A DNA stretch of 64,000 bases from Natrinema sp. CBA1119 (GCF_002572525.1 NZ_PDBS01000001.1:2108001-2172000), one strand, 5' to 3'; counted from the stretch's first letter, positions 37,968 through 47,909 are shown. Notes: generated by a model not told the origin, from the letters alone. Numbers and translations: made by a program.

Positions 37968-40646
37968 CTACTCGAGGATGAGGACCGCCGACTCGGTCTC
38001 AATCATCTCGCCCTCGCCCGAGTAGGTCCGCTCGAGTTCGACCTCGAAGAGGTCGTCCGCGAGTTCCTCGCCGGCGACTCGAAGCACACCCTCGTCGTCG
38101 TCAATCTCGTACTCGCCGCTCTCGATCCCGTCGTCGATCTCGCCGACCTTCGATCCGAACTTCGGGCCGACCGACGAGTAGTCGAGATCGATCGCCGCGA
38201 CCTCGGTCGTGATCTCCGGCGGTTCCTCGAGCACCGCGAGCTCCTGGACGTGCATCACGTGCTGGATCGCGTCTTCGAAGCCGTCGATGTCCCCGTAGAC
38301 GGCCACCGACTCGAGGTCCTCGTTCAGCGGCAACTGGTGCTCGCTCTTGTAGCGTCGCAGCGCGGAGATGACCTCCATGGCGGTCTCGCCGGCCGCAAGG
38401 TCGGCCTCGTACCCCTGTGGGTCGGGCCAGTCGCGGGTGTGGATGCTGCTCTCGCCGAGATTCTTCCTCTCGTCACCGTAGACTGCCTGCCAGATCTCCT
38501 CCGTCGCGTGGGGCAAGAACGGGGCCCAGAGCTCGAGGAAGGTCCGATGTGCGGTCCGCAGCGCATACTGTGTCGACGGGTTGTCTTCGCGCGTCTTGGC
38601 GATCTCGAGGTAGTCGTCGCAGAAGGTGTTCCAGAAGAACGTCCGCAGGCGGTCACGGGCCTTCGCGAACTCGTAGTCCTCGAGGTGGGCGGTCAGATCC
38701 GCGACGGCGTCGTCGAGCTCCGCGAGGAGCCAGCGATCGATCGCCTCGAGGTCGGCGGGCTCGTCGGGATGGGCGGGTGCGAGCGTATCGACGAGTTTGG
38801 AGGCGTTCCAGAGCTTTCGAAGCAGCTTCTCGCCCGCGGTGAGGTCCTTTTCCTGGTACGGGAAGTCGTCGCCGACGGCGGCGCTGGCGGCCCAGAACCG
38901 GACGGCGTCGACTGGGTACTCCGAGAGCACCTCGTCGGGTTCGACGACGTTCCCCCGCGATTTGGACATCTTCTCGCGGTTCTCGTCGAGGACGTGGCCG
39001 TTGATCATCGTCGCGTCGAAGGGCACCTCGCCGGTGTGCTCGTAGCACTTGACGACGGTGTGGAACAGCCAGAAGGAAATGATGTCGTGGCCCTGCGGAC
39101 GCAGATCGAACGGGTAGAGCTCCGGGTTGTCCATCGTGAACTCCTCGGACGCCGCGTCCCAGTCCCAGCCGGCGTTGATCAGCGGCGTCAGCGAGGAGGT
39201 CGCCCACGTGTCGAAGACGTCCTCCTCGGCCTCGAACTCTTCGTGGCCGCATTCGGGACAGGCCGAGACCGGTGGCTCGTCGCTCAGCGGGTCGACTGGC
39301 AGTTCCGTCCGCTCGGCCATGATCTCGTGGTCGCAGTCCGCGCAGTACCAGACCGGGAACGGGATGCCCGAGTCGCGCTGGCGCGAGATGAGCCAGTCCC
39401 ACTCGAGGCCCTCGATCCAGTGCTCGTAGCGGGTGAACATCTTCTCGGGGTACCAGTCCATCTCCCGGCCGGCCTCGAGGTACTCCTCTTTGTGGTCCAA
39501 GATTTCGACGTACCACTGCTTGGAGACGCGGTATTCGACGGCGGTGTCACAGCGCTCGTGGACCTGGACCGCGTGGGAGATCTCCCAGCGGTCGCGCAGG
39601 GACCCCTCGTCCTCGAGGTCCTCGACGATGGCCTCGCGGGCCTCCTCGGTGGACATGCCCTCGTAGGGACCGGCGAGGTCGGTCATCGTCGCGGATTCGT
39701 CGATGGCCACGCGGAGCGGCAGGTCGTGGGCCTGGTACCACTCGATGTCGTTCTGGTCGCCGAAGGTACAGCACATGACGACGCCGCTGCCTTTCTCCAT
39801 GTCGACGCGCTCGTCCTCGATGATCGGCACCTCGTGGCCGAACAGGGGAATGCGAGCGGTCTCACCGATGAGATCCCGATTCTCCTCGTCGTCGGGGTGG
39901 ACGAAGACGGAGACGCAGGCCGGGATGAGTTCCGGTCGCGTCGTGGAGATGACGAACTCCTCGCGCGGCGCGTCGTCGCCGACTAGCTCGAACGCGATGT
40001 CGTTGAAGTGCGAGGCGCGCTCCTCGTCTTCCATCTCGACCTGCGAGATGGCCGTTTCGCACTCCGGACACCAGATCGCGGGCGCCTTCTTGCGGTACTC
40101 GCGGCCCTTCTCGTAGAGGTCGAGGAAGGACAGCTGCGAGATGCGCTGGACGCGCGGTTCGATCGTCTTGTAGGTGTTGTTCCAGTCGATCGAGGTCCCG
40201 AGATCCTGCATCTTCTCCGTGAACTCGGCCTCGTACTCTGCACAGACCTCGCGGCAGAGTTCCTGAAACTCTCGGCGCTCGTAGTCTTGGTGACGGATAT
40301 CCAGTTCTGACTCGGTCAAGCGCTCGCTTGCGATTCCGTTGTCGTCGTAGCCGAAGGGAAAGAGCACGTCGCCGTCGTGCATCCGCTGGAATCGAGCGGC
40401 GAAGTCCTGCAGCGTGGAGCCGTAGAGGTGGCCCATGTGCAGGCTGCCCGAGACCGTCGGCGGCGGCGTGTCGATCGAGTAGACGGTGTTCGGGTCCTGC
40501 TTCTCGTCGCCGTCGTAGGCGTAGACGTCGGCGTCGATCCAGCGCTGCTGCCAGCGTGATTCGACTGTGTCGGGATCGTAGCCTCCCTCGAGGGTCGGCT
40601 CGCCGGTCTCGGCGTCGACCTCTCGCTCCGGCGTGTCCGTGCTCAT
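37968..40646 (-). CDS. valS: Valyl-tRNA synthetase
   Basis: 892 residues, a class-I aminoacyl-tRNA synthetase. The HIGH signature appears as HMGH in PPPTVSGSLHMGHLYG (about residue 60), KMSKS in REKMSKSRGNVV (about 557); between them lies the CP1 editing domain that removes mischarged threonine. The zinc-knuckle-type cysteines CPECETAI and, later, CADCDHE/CPECGHE pairs are present. The anticodon-binding domain covers about 640-780, and the C-terminus has a helical arm. ATG 40646 gives a short acidic head before TLEGGYDPDTVESRWQ. The upstream 254 nt (40647-40900) hold no gene. Confidence 0.97.
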   Translation of the reverse strand: MSTDTPEREVDAETGEPTLEGGYDPDTVESRWQQRWIDADVYAYDGDEKQDPNTVYSIDTPPPTVSGSLHMGHLYGSTLQDFAARFQRMHDGDVLFPFGYDDNGIASERLTESELDIRHQDYERREFQELCREVCAEYEAEFTEKMQDLGTSIDWNNTYKTIEPRVQRISQLSFLDLYEKGREYRKKAPAIWCPECETAISQVEMEDEERASHFNDIAFELVGDDAPREEFVISTTRPELIPACVSVFVHPDDEENRDLIGETARIPLFGHEVPIIEDERVDMEKGSGVVMCCTFGDQNDIEWYQAHDLPLRVAIDESATMTDLAGPYEGMSTEEAREAIVEDLEDEGSLRDRWEISHAVQVHERCDTAVEYRVSKQWYVEILDHKEEYLEAGREMDWYPEKMFTRYEHWIEGLEWDWLISRQRDSGIPFPVWYCADCDHEIMAERTELPVDPLSDEPPVSACPECGHEEFEAEEDVFDTWATSSLTPLINAGWDWDAASEEFTMDNPELYPFDLRPQGHDIISFWLFHTVVKCYEHTGEVPFDATMINGHVLDENREKMSKSRGNVVEPDEVLSEYPVDAVRFWAASAAVGDDFPYQEKDLTAGEKLLRKLWNASKLVDTLAPAHPDEPADLEAIDRWLLAELDDAVADLTAHLEDYEFAKARDRLRTFFWNTFCDDYLEIAKTREDNPSTQYALRTAHRTFLELWAPFLPHATEEIWQAVYGDERKNLGESSIHTRDWPDPQGYEADLAAGETAMEVISALRRYKSEHQLPLNEDLESVAVYGDIDGFEDAIQHVMHVQELAVLEEPPEITTEVAAIDLDYSSVGPKFGSKVGEIDDGIESGEYEIDDDEGVLRVAGEELADDLFEVELERTYSGEGEMIETESAVLILE

Positions 40647-40900
40647 GCTCTCACCGCCCGCGGAGGGCGTCGTCGGTGCGTCGTCGCGATAGTGAAGGTG
40701 TGCTCGTCCATGCTGATACCGGTCGTTGCTCGGTGAATGCTGGTCGCCGACAATACATCCGTCGAAACGGGGTGGGGAATGTGGGGCTATGGGTCCCCTA
40801 CGAAAACGGTGTCGCGCGGGCCATCGAATGTGTCGCCCGCGACGGTGGCAGCCATAATCGACTCTACTCCCGGGAACGGTGTTAGGTGTTTCGCGTCGGT

Positions 40901-41557
40901 TCAGTGATCGGCCGAATCTCCGACGGCCTCGAGATCGATGACGGCCCTCGAGTCGGTCACGTGCCGCAGTTCGCCGTCGAGATACGCCGCCAGTCGCTCG
41001 AGCGACGGTTCCCCATCGCCGTCGGCCGTCCGGACGACCGTAATTCGATCGTGTCGAGTCGCGTCGTAGTCGCCCTGCATGACGATCGAGAACAGTTCTC
41101 TCGGAGTGACCGGCTCCTGGGCAGCCAGCCGTTCGGTGAGATCTCCGAGCGAGGACTCGACCGTCGTCTCGACGTCGAAGGTTACGTCGACCGAGACGGT
41201 TTCCTCGCGGTTGGTCGCCGCGAGATACTCCTCCGAGCTCCTGACAGCGGGCTCGAGGATCGCTTCGAAATCGACGCCGTACTTGACGGTGCCGAGATAG
41301 ACGAACGCGAGCATCGCCCGAAGTCCGTCGAGAAACGCTTCGTCGGTCGTCGTCCGTTCGAAGACCTGTTTGCGGTCTTTTTCGGGGAGCGTGTGCAAGA
41401 GCAGGTCGAAATCGAGCGTTGCAGCGTGAATCCGTCGTCTGATTCGGGCCTCGGCGTTGCGTTTCGACTGCTCGTGGTTCATCTCCCGCTCACCGAGCAG
41501 GTAGGCCCGATCGGCGGGGCTGAGGACGCCACGTTCGCGGTCAGTGTCCGTATTCAT
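40901..41557 (-). CDS. Haloarchaeal hypothetical protein, divergent from the RND exporter
   Basis: 218 residues, soluble. The N-terminal third (LSPADRAYLLGEREMNHEQSKRNAEARIRRRI) is a basic helical segment found, from memory, in a large set of haloarchaeal proteins of unknown function, and looks like a helix-turn-helix or nucleic-acid-binding head. The central part is helical (DFDLLLHTLPEKDRKQVFE) and the end is a beta strand with VIDLEAVGDSADH. The start MNTDTDRERG at 41557 is chosen; the frame extends 7 codons further. It is divergent, 104 nt from the RND gene, so it may regulate it. Confidence 0.6.
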   Translation of the reverse strand: MNTDTDRERGVLSPADRAYLLGEREMNHEQSKRNAEARIRRRIHAATLDFDLLLHTLPEKDRKQVFERTTTDEAFLDGLRAMLAFVYLGTVKYGVDFEAILEPAVRSSEEYLAATNREETVSVDVTFDVETTVESSLGDLTERLAAQEPVTPRELFSIVMQGDYDATRHDRITVVRTADGDGEPSLERLAAYLDGELRHVTDSRAVIDLEAVGDSADH

Positions 41558-41661
41558 AATCGATATCCGATTATACACAATCGACTTCTATCCGAACTGC
41601 TATCACTCTCCCGGTCCGACGAGGGGATAATGAACTCGTCGCCCGACCGGAGCGAGCTCGC

Positions 41662-44259
41662 ATGAGCGGACCTATCGCCGCTCGCTACGCGGAGTGGATC
41701 GTCTCGCACAGTCGATTGGTCGTTGTCCTCGTCCTGGTGCTCACCGCCGTCGTCGCCGTCGGCGCGGTGGTCGGCGAGAGTGGGGAGGGCGAGATCGGCC
41801 AGTTCGAGACGGACTCCGAGGAGACCGATGCGCTCGAGGAAATCGAGGCGACCTACGGCACCGACGACGCGGTCGTCGCCCAGTTGGTCGTCCGCGACGA
41901 GAGCGGCGACGTGCTCACCCGCGACTCGCTGCTCGAGGGGCTGCGCCTGCAGCAGGACGTCCGCGAAGACAAGGACCTGAACGCGACGCTGGACGAGCAG
42001 GGGTTCGTCGGCCTCGAAAATATCGTCGGTACGGCCGCCGTCTACGAGGACCGGGCGGAATCGGCGAACGGCCGGCCCGACGCGAGCGAGCCCACGCTCG
42101 AGGAGCAGATTGCGGCGCTCGAGTCGCGCTCGGACGAGGAGGTCGAGGCCCTGCTGGCCGACGTGCTCGACCCGGATAGCGATGCGGGACCGGGTGGGCG
42201 GGCCGCGGAATCCGGGGAGCGCGGAGATCCCTACGAGTTCCTCCCGACCGATTACGAGCCGGGTGAAACGGAGGCCGACGCGCGCATCACGTTCGTCTTC
42301 CAGGTCGACGACAGCGGCCCCGACGAGGAGCCACAGGCCGCCTACGACGCGCAGGTCGAGATCGCCGACCGGGTCGACGAGCGTTTCGACGACGCGTTCC
42401 TCTTCGGCCAGGGGGTCACCGACGAGGCCTCCTCGAACGCCGTCGGCGACAGTTTCGCGATCATCACCCCCGTCGCGCTCGTGCTCGTTCTGGGGGTGCT
42501 GGCGATCACGTACCGGGACGTCGTCGACGTCCTGATCGGCCTGGTCGGGATCGGCGTCGTGATGGCCTGGCTCGCCGGCATTCAGGGGTGGCTCGAGATC
42601 CCCTCGAGCCAGCTGCTGATCGCCGTCCCCTTCCTGCTGATCGGGTTGAGCATCGACTACGCGCTCCACGTGGTCATGCGCTACCGGGAGGCGAGGGCGG
42701 GGGAACTCGACGGAGGCACCTCGAGGGCCCGAAACGGGGCGGTCGGGACGAGAGCCGGTATGACGCTCGGATTGACGGGCGTCGTGCTCGCGCTCGCGGC
42801 GGCGACGGTCTCGACCGGCGTCGGCTTCCTCTCGAACGTCGTCAGTCCGCTGGGGGCGGTGCGGGACTTCGCGATCCTGAGCGCCGGCGGCATCCTCGCG
42901 ACGTTCGTCGCCTTCGCCGTCTTTGTCCCCGCGCTCAAGGTCGAGATCGACGAGTTCCTCGAGACCCGGTTCGGCCGCGATCGAGCGAAACCGCCGTTCG
43001 GGGCGGGGACGGGGGCCACCAATCGGGTGCTCTCGCGACTGGTCGCGATCCCGCAACGGATGCCGGTCGCGGTAATTCTCGTCGCGCTCCTCCTCGCCGC
43101 CGGCGGCGCCTACGGCGCGACGGGGATCGACACGGAGTTCAATCAGGCGGATTTCCTCCCCGAAGACGCCCCCGAGTGGGCCAAATCCCTGCCGGAGCCG
43201 CTGGCGCCCGATACGTACACGATCAGCGAGGACGCCGCCTACCTCGGTGAGAACTTCGCGGAGCGCGGCGAGGGGAGTCAGACGCAGATACTGATACGCG
43301 AGGATGTCACCGACCCCGACGCGCTCGTCGCGATGAACGAGGCCGGGAGCGCGGTCGACGAAGACGGAACTGTCGTCGTCGGATCCGACGGCGAGGCCGC
43401 CATCGAGGGGCCGCCGACGCTCATTCGCGAACTCGCGAGCGAGAACGAGACCGTCGCGGCCGCGCTCGAGGAGCGCGATACGAACGGTGACGGCCTGCCG
43501 GACGAGGACATCGCCGGCCTCTACGACGTGCTGTTCGACGTTGACGCGGATCGGGCGTCGGACATCCTCTACAGGACCGACACGGGGGCGTACGAGTCCG
43601 CCCGCCTCCTCGTGACTGTCCAGGGCGACGCTCCCGCACAGACCGTCGCCGACGACAGCCGGGACGTCGCGGCCGCCGTCGAGAATGCGGGTCCCGTGAC
43701 GGCCGTCGCGACCGGCGGGCCGGTGACGACGGCCGTCGTTCAGGACGCGTTGCTCGAGACGCTCGTTCAGGCGTTCGCGATCACGCTGGTGGTGATCCTC
43801 GTCTTCCTGACGGCCCTCTACTGGTTCCGCCACGGGGCGCTCTCACTGGGCGCCGTCACGCTCGCGCCCGTCGTCGCCGCCCTCGCGTGGCTCCTCGGTG
43901 CGATGGCGCTGCTCGACCTCCCGTTCAACAGCGAGACGGCCGTCATCACGAGCCTCGCCATCGGTCTGGGCGTCGACTACAGCATTCACGTCGGCGAGCG
44001 GTTCATCGCCGAGCGGGACGAGCGGGAGTCGCTCGAGGACGCCCTCGCCGCGACGGTCACGGGTACCGGCGGTGCGTTGCTGGGGAGCGCGGCGACGACC
44101 GCGGCGGGCTTCGGCGTCCTCGCGCTGGCGCTCGCGCCGCCGCTCCAGCGGTTCGGGCTGGTGACGGGGCTGAGCATCGTCTTCGCGTTCGTCGCCTGCC
44201 TCACAGTCCTCCCATGCCTGCTCGTGCTCCGGGAGCGGGTCCTCGCTCGAGGATCGTAA
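41662..44259 (+). CDS. RND/MMPL-superfamily transporter
   Basis: 865 residues with the classic repeated RND layout: TM1 (about 17-35), a large external acidic loop, five helices, then TM7 (about 465), a second large loop and five more helices. The sterol-sensing/proton-relay helix 4 region GLSIDYALHVVMRYREAR in half 1 and GLGVDYSIHVGERFIAERDE in half 2 carry the GxxxDY motif typical of MMPL/HpnN-type exporters. These proteins move lipids or hydrophobic compounds by proton or sodium motive force. ATG 41662 follows a GAGCGAG sequence. Possible divergent regulator gene upstream, CARF-like regulator convergent downstream. Confidence 0.92.
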   Translation: MSGPIAARYAEWIVSHSRLVVVLVLVLTAVVAVGAVVGESGEGEIGQFETDSEETDALEEIEATYGTDDAVVAQLVVRDESGDVLTRDSLLEGLRLQQDVREDKDLNATLDEQGFVGLENIVGTAAVYEDRAESANGRPDASEPTLEEQIAALESRSDEEVEALLADVLDPDSDAGPGGRAAESGERGDPYEFLPTDYEPGETEADARITFVFQVDDSGPDEEPQAAYDAQVEIADRVDERFDDAFLFGQGVTDEASSNAVGDSFAIITPVALVLVLGVLAITYRDVVDVLIGLVGIGVVMAWLAGIQGWLEIPSSQLLIAVPFLLIGLSIDYALHVVMRYREARAGELDGGTSRARNGAVGTRAGMTLGLTGVVLALAAATVSTGVGFLSNVVSPLGAVRDFAILSAGGILATFVAFAVFVPALKVEIDEFLETRFGRDRAKPPFGAGTGATNRVLSRLVAIPQRMPVAVILVALLLAAGGAYGATGIDTEFNQADFLPEDAPEWAKSLPEPLAPDTYTISEDAAYLGENFAERGEGSQTQILIREDVTDPDALVAMNEAGSAVDEDGTVVVGSDGEAAIEGPPTLIRELASENETVAAALEERDTNGDGLPDEDIAGLYDVLFDVDADRASDILYRTDTGAYESARLLVTVQGDAPAQTVADDSRDVAAAVENAGPVTAVATGGPVTTAVVQDALLETLVQAFAITLVVILVFLTALYWFRHGALSLGAVTLAPVVAALAWLLGAMALLDLPFNSETAVITSLAIGLGVDYSIHVGERFIAERDERESLEDALAATVTGTGGALLGSAATTAAGFGVLALALAPPLQRFGLVTGLSIVFAFVACLTVLPCLLVLRERVLARGS

Positions 44260-44283
44260 CGCGACCGCCGAGCGATCCGACCG

Positions 44284-45222
44284 CTACTGCGACTCGTCAT
44301 CGGAGTGAGCCCGAACCCACAACTCGCCGATCCGTGAGAGTCTGGTCCGGTAGGATTTGCCGTGCTCCTCCCGTTCGATGTACCCCTTGCCGCCGGGCCC
44401 GAGGCGGTCGACGTTGTAGATGACCTTCGACCGGAAGCTGTCCGTATATTCCTCGTTCAACTCGCGGGCCAACGATTCGGCCAGTTCCGAGACGGAGTCG
44501 AACTCGCCGTCCTCGCCGAGTTTGAAGAGGATGAGTTCCTCGAAGGGCTTGACGTTCGAGAAGGAGGCGACGGGCAACTCGACGATGTGACTGCCGGCGA
44601 TTTCCTTCGCGCCGATCGTCGTTCCGCGCTCGTCGAACTCCGAGAGGAGGTCCCGGGCGGTCTCGAGGCGCTCGTCGATCCGGTCGCCGTCGAGGCCGTC
44701 ACTGTCGAGGCCGTCGCTGTCGCCGATCGCCGCGTCCGATCGGGCGTCCAGGTCCTCGAGCAAGGCGATCTGTTCGCGAAGCTCCTCGGCCAGTTCCGTC
44801 TCGAGGTACTTCTCGGGGGCGGTGTAGTAGGTGTGGATCCCCTCGCGGTCCTCCTGGCGTTCGACCATCAGCGAGTGGGCCGCGTTGGCGAACGCGAAGC
44901 TCACGGTTCGGGGCATCGCGGCGACGTTGACCCAGACCTCGTTGCCCGAATCGAGCTCCGCCGTGATGAGCTCGTAGGCCTGCTCGAAGGCGTCGTCGTA
45001 GTCGTAGACATCCTCGAGGACGAACCGCTCGGTCTCGGCCCCCAGCAGGTTCTCGAAGTCCGTCTCGAGTTTCTTCGAGAGATGCCGAGAGTACTCGACG
45101 TTGGCCTCGCTGCCGACGGCCCCCTCGAGGAGGATGACGCTGTCGACATCGATCTGATCGCGCACCAGCGGCGCGATCAGCCGGTCGTAATCGAAGCCGA
45201 CCGGGACGATGTGTGTTTGCAT
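44284..45222 (-). CDS. CARF-like sensor with winged-helix domain (DUF6293/HFX_2341-type regulator)
   Basis: 312 residues. Residues 1-170 form a Rossmann-like domain: IVPVGFDYDRLIAPL opens with the strand-loop-helix of CARF folds, ILLEGAVGSEAN follows, and EVWVNVAAMPRTVSFAFANAA is the second nucleotide-binding-like element. A coiled linker rich in Asp and Ser follows (about 175-215), then a winged helix-turn-helix near 235-300 (EELILFKLGEDGEFDSVSELAE ... VIYNVDRLGPGGKGYIE). The pattern fits the haloarchaeal HFX_2341/DUF6293 regulators, related to Csa3-type CRISPR-linked regulators; there is no CRISPR locus here. A cyclic oligonucleotide or another nucleotide may be the ligand. Confidence 0.75.
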   Translation of the reverse strand: MQTHIVPVGFDYDRLIAPLVRDQIDVDSVILLEGAVGSEANVEYSRHLSKKLETDFENLLGAETERFVLEDVYDYDDAFEQAYELITAELDSGNEVWVNVAAMPRTVSFAFANAAHSLMVERQEDREGIHTYYTAPEKYLETELAEELREQIALLEDLDARSDAAIGDSDGLDSDGLDGDRIDERLETARDLLSEFDERGTTIGAKEIAGSHIVELPVASFSNVKPFEELILFKLGEDGEFDSVSELAESLARELNEEYTDSFRSKVIYNVDRLGPGGKGYIEREEHGKSYRTRLSRIGELWVRAHSDDESQ

Positions 45223-45272
45223 GGTCGACAGTTAGTCGGAGCCGTTACAAAAGCTCCGAGTCGTCGTCCGCG

Positions 45273-45500
45273 TCACTCCGTGAGCGGCATGATGATGCCG
45301 AACACGAACGGCGAGGCGAACCCGACGGCGAAGCCGATCATCGTCAGCGCGAAAAACAGCGTGTTCTCCCACTGGGGGAGGGAACCGAACATCGCGTGCC
45401 CGATCAGTTCGCTCCCCGTCCCGACGACGAAGAGGGCGAGCCCGAGAACGAAGCCGGTCTTCGCCAGTGACGAGTAGTCGCGACCGCTGTAGTGTGCCAT
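45273..45500 (-). CDS. Small two-helix membrane protein
   Basis: 75 residues, two transmembrane helices (about 14-33, and 46-70) and no recognised motif. The N-terminal MAHYSGRDYSSLAKTGFVLG resembles a common haloarchaeal small membrane family (DUF7860-like, from memory). It sits between the CARF-like regulator and a hypothetical gene on the same strand with its own spacing (50 nt each side). Confidence 0.65.
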   Translation of the reverse strand: MAHYSGRDYSSLAKTGFVLGLALFVVGTGSELIGHAMFGSLPQWENTLFFALTMIGFAVGFASPFVFGIIMPLTE

Positions 45501-45548
45501 ATCGGCAGCTCACCGTTCAATCTATTACTAATTTCGATGGCGGGACGA

Positions 45549-46241
45549 TCAGTCCTCTGCCGAGGCCTCGAGCTCGAGCCCCCGAAACAGATCCACGATC
45601 GCCTCCCGATCTCGAGCCGGATCCACGTCGAGGGCGGCGGCCAGCAGGTCCGCGCCGTCGGGGACCTCGAGCGGCAGTAGCCCGCCGGCCATCACGTCCG
45701 CGTCGGCGGCGGGCCAGACGGCGACGTGGGCTTCCGCGTCGATAGTGGCAGTAATCGGGGTCTCACCAGTGGCGTCACCGCCGTCCGTTCGCTCGCCGTC
45801 GTCGGCCACCGCTTCCGCATCGTCGGTGACCGACGCGTCCGAGTCGGTCGGATACGCGACCTCGAGCACGGTGAGATGGCCGACGGCCCCGTCGGGCCGG
45901 TCGATGTATTCGCTCGCGCGTTCCGCGCCGACCGCGATGCCGTCGTCTTTGATCGTGTCGACGAACTGGTCGCGAGCCTTCGGGGCCGCCATCTCCAGGG
46001 CGTCTGCCGAGGAGAGGCCGATAGCGGATAAGGAGGGACTGATCTGCAGATCGACGGTGAACAGCGACCGCGCCGGGATCTCGCCGCCGGAACGGAGCCG
46101 CTCGAGCGCGTCGGCGGTCGCCCGGTGTTCGAAGACGGTCGTCTCGGCGGTGACCGTCGCGAGCGAGAGACTGCGTTCGTCGGTTCGGTCGCCGAGGCGT
46201 CGCCAGTCGTCGGCGATCGGGGGCGGCAGGTCGAGAGCCAT
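45549..46241 (-). CDS. Haloarchaeal hypothetical protein
   Basis: 230 residues, soluble and acidic. Conserved-looking pieces: WRRLGDRTDERSLSLATVTAETTVFEH, SLFTVDLQISPSLSAIGLS and ATIDAEAHVAVWP; between 145 and 170 is a disordered Asp/Thr/Gly stretch. No enzyme motif, signal peptide or cysteines are seen. The alternation of strands and helices suggests a small alpha/beta domain. I cannot assign a function. Confidence 0.6.
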   Translation of the reverse strand: MALDLPPPIADDWRRLGDRTDERSLSLATVTAETTVFEHRATADALERLRSGGEIPARSLFTVDLQISPSLSAIGLSSADALEMAAPKARDQFVDTIKDDGIAVGAERASEYIDRPDGAVGHLTVLEVAYPTDSDASVTDDAEAVADDGERTDGGDATGETPITATIDAEAHVAVWPAADADVMAGGLLPLEVPDGADLLAAALDVDPARDREAIVDLFRGLELEASAED

Positions 46242-46352
46242 TGCCGGCGCGTATGCGGGCCGGACGTTTCGGCGTGGCGGTTCCGGTCCCGAGTCGTCCG
46301 CGGCCGAACCGTTCGTGTTCGATCAGTTCGCGTCCAAACAGTCCGCACCTGA

Positions 46353-47909
46353 TCAGTCCGCGCCCAGTCGATCGAAGTAGATCGCCCGCCGCTCGGCGGC
46401 CGCCGGCGAGGTCAGCAGGGAGACGACGACGGTGACGACCAGCCCGAGCCCCATTCCCACGAGACCCGCCGACCAGCCGACGTACGATCCCTGAAACAGC
46501 GTCGTCACGAGGGCCGTTAGCGTCGGCACAACGTCGCCGAGTACGGGGCTGAAGAACTCGATGAGGCGGACGAGCCACCCTACGAACAGGGTCGCGAGGT
46601 AGAACCCCTGACCAGTGAGAACCCCTGCGGTGATGCCGGCTCGCGTGACTCCGCGCCAGTAGAGCGCGAGCAGGACCGGCAGCGCGAGCTGGGCGAAGCC
46701 GCTGAAGGCCGCGTCGCCGAGTTCGAACAGCGTGGCCGGCTCGAGCAGACTGCCGACGAAGGCCGCGGTCGCGAAGACGACGACCCCGCCGCGGGCCAGC
46801 AGGTCCTCCCGGCGGTCGGAGAGGTCCCGCTCGACGAACGGGCGGTAGAGGTCCCGCGTGAAGTACGACGAGCCGGAGAGCAACATCGAGTCCGAGGAGG
46901 ACATCATCGCGGCCATCGCGCCGGCGATGACGAGCGCGGCGAACCACGTCGGCGTGTACTCCGCGAGGACCAGCGGCAGGACGTTCGCCCCCTCGGGAAC
47001 CGCGACCTCGAGGCCGGCGGCCCACGCGCCGAGCATGAACGAGGGGACGAAGAGGAGGACACAGAGTATCGGCCAGAGGGCCAAGGAGCGCTTGAGCACC
47101 GTTTTCGAACTCGCGGCGAAGAAGCGCTGGTTGACCTGCGGGAACATCGCGACGCCGAAGCCGATCGTGATCGCCGTCGAGAGGATAAACTGAGGCGTGT
47201 AGTAGCCGCTCCCCAGCGAGAGGAACCCGCCGGTCTCCGGGTTCGACGCGAGGGCCTCGGTCGCGGCGCCGGGGCCGCCGACGGCCGCGAGCACCCACAG
47301 CAGCGCGACCCAGGTCGTGATCAGCATGAACGCGCCCTGCAGCGTGTCGGTCCAGGCGATCCCGCGCATCCCGGCGACGACGACGTAGAGGATCATGAAC
47401 GCCGTGATCAGGCCGGCGCCCGCGGCGTAGGAGACCGCGCCCTCGGTGAGCGCCTCGAGCGCGGTGCCGGCCCCGACCTGCTGGAGCATGACGTACGGAA
47501 AGAGCCAGAGGAGGCTGACGCCGGCGACGAGGCCGCGCAGCCACCGCGATCCGAAGCGATCGCCGAGCATCTCGCCGAGGGTGACGTAGCCAAAGCGCTG
47601 GCCGAGCAGCCACTGCTTGTAGCCGATCACGTACCAGAGAACGGCGAAGATGATGCCGTCCATCAGCCCCATGACCAGGATCCACTCGGGCCCCTGCGCG
47701 TAGGCGATGTTCGGCCCGGCGAAGAAGGTGAAGGCCGACAGTAGCGTCGCGAACGTCGTAAACAGCAGGACGACCGTCCCGAGCGTTCTGCTCGCGAGGT
47801 AGAAGTCCTCGGCCGTCCGATCGGTCAGTCGGTAGGCGACCAGCCCGACCCCGAGCGCGAGCAGGAGATAGCCCACGATGATCGTCACCTGGAGCGTGAC
47901 CGCCCTCAC
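46353..47909 (-). CDS. Sodium:solute symporter (SSS family)
   Basis: 518 residues with about 13 helices, of the SSS family that couples substrate uptake to sodium. Landmarks are FTFFAGPNIAYAQGPEW, GYVTLGEMLGDRFGSRW (TM3 loop) and GMRGIAWTDTLQGAFM (TM6, with the conserved TD..Q), plus SSDSMLLSGSSYFTRDLY, where paired serines help bind sodium in relatives. The substrate is not deducible; pantothenate, proline or monocarboxylates are typical. It starts with GTG at 47909 inside the stop of the small upstream membrane protein (4-nt overlap), so the pair is translationally coupled. Confidence 0.9.
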   Translation of the reverse strand: MRAVTLQVTIIVGYLLLALGVGLVAYRLTDRTAEDFYLASRTLGTVVLLFTTFATLLSAFTFFAGPNIAYAQGPEWILVMGLMDGIIFAVLWYVIGYKQWLLGQRFGYVTLGEMLGDRFGSRWLRGLVAGVSLLWLFPYVMLQQVGAGTALEALTEGAVSYAAGAGLITAFMILYVVVAGMRGIAWTDTLQGAFMLITTWVALLWVLAAVGGPGAATEALASNPETGGFLSLGSGYYTPQFILSTAITIGFGVAMFPQVNQRFFAASSKTVLKRSLALWPILCVLLFVPSFMLGAWAAGLEVAVPEGANVLPLVLAEYTPTWFAALVIAGAMAAMMSSSDSMLLSGSSYFTRDLYRPFVERDLSDRREDLLARGGVVVFATAAFVGSLLEPATLFELGDAAFSGFAQLALPVLLALYWRGVTRAGITAGVLTGQGFYLATLFVGWLVRLIEFFSPVLGDVVPTLTALVTTLFQGSYVGWSAGLVGMGLGLVVTVVVSLLTSPAAAERRAIYFDRLGAD

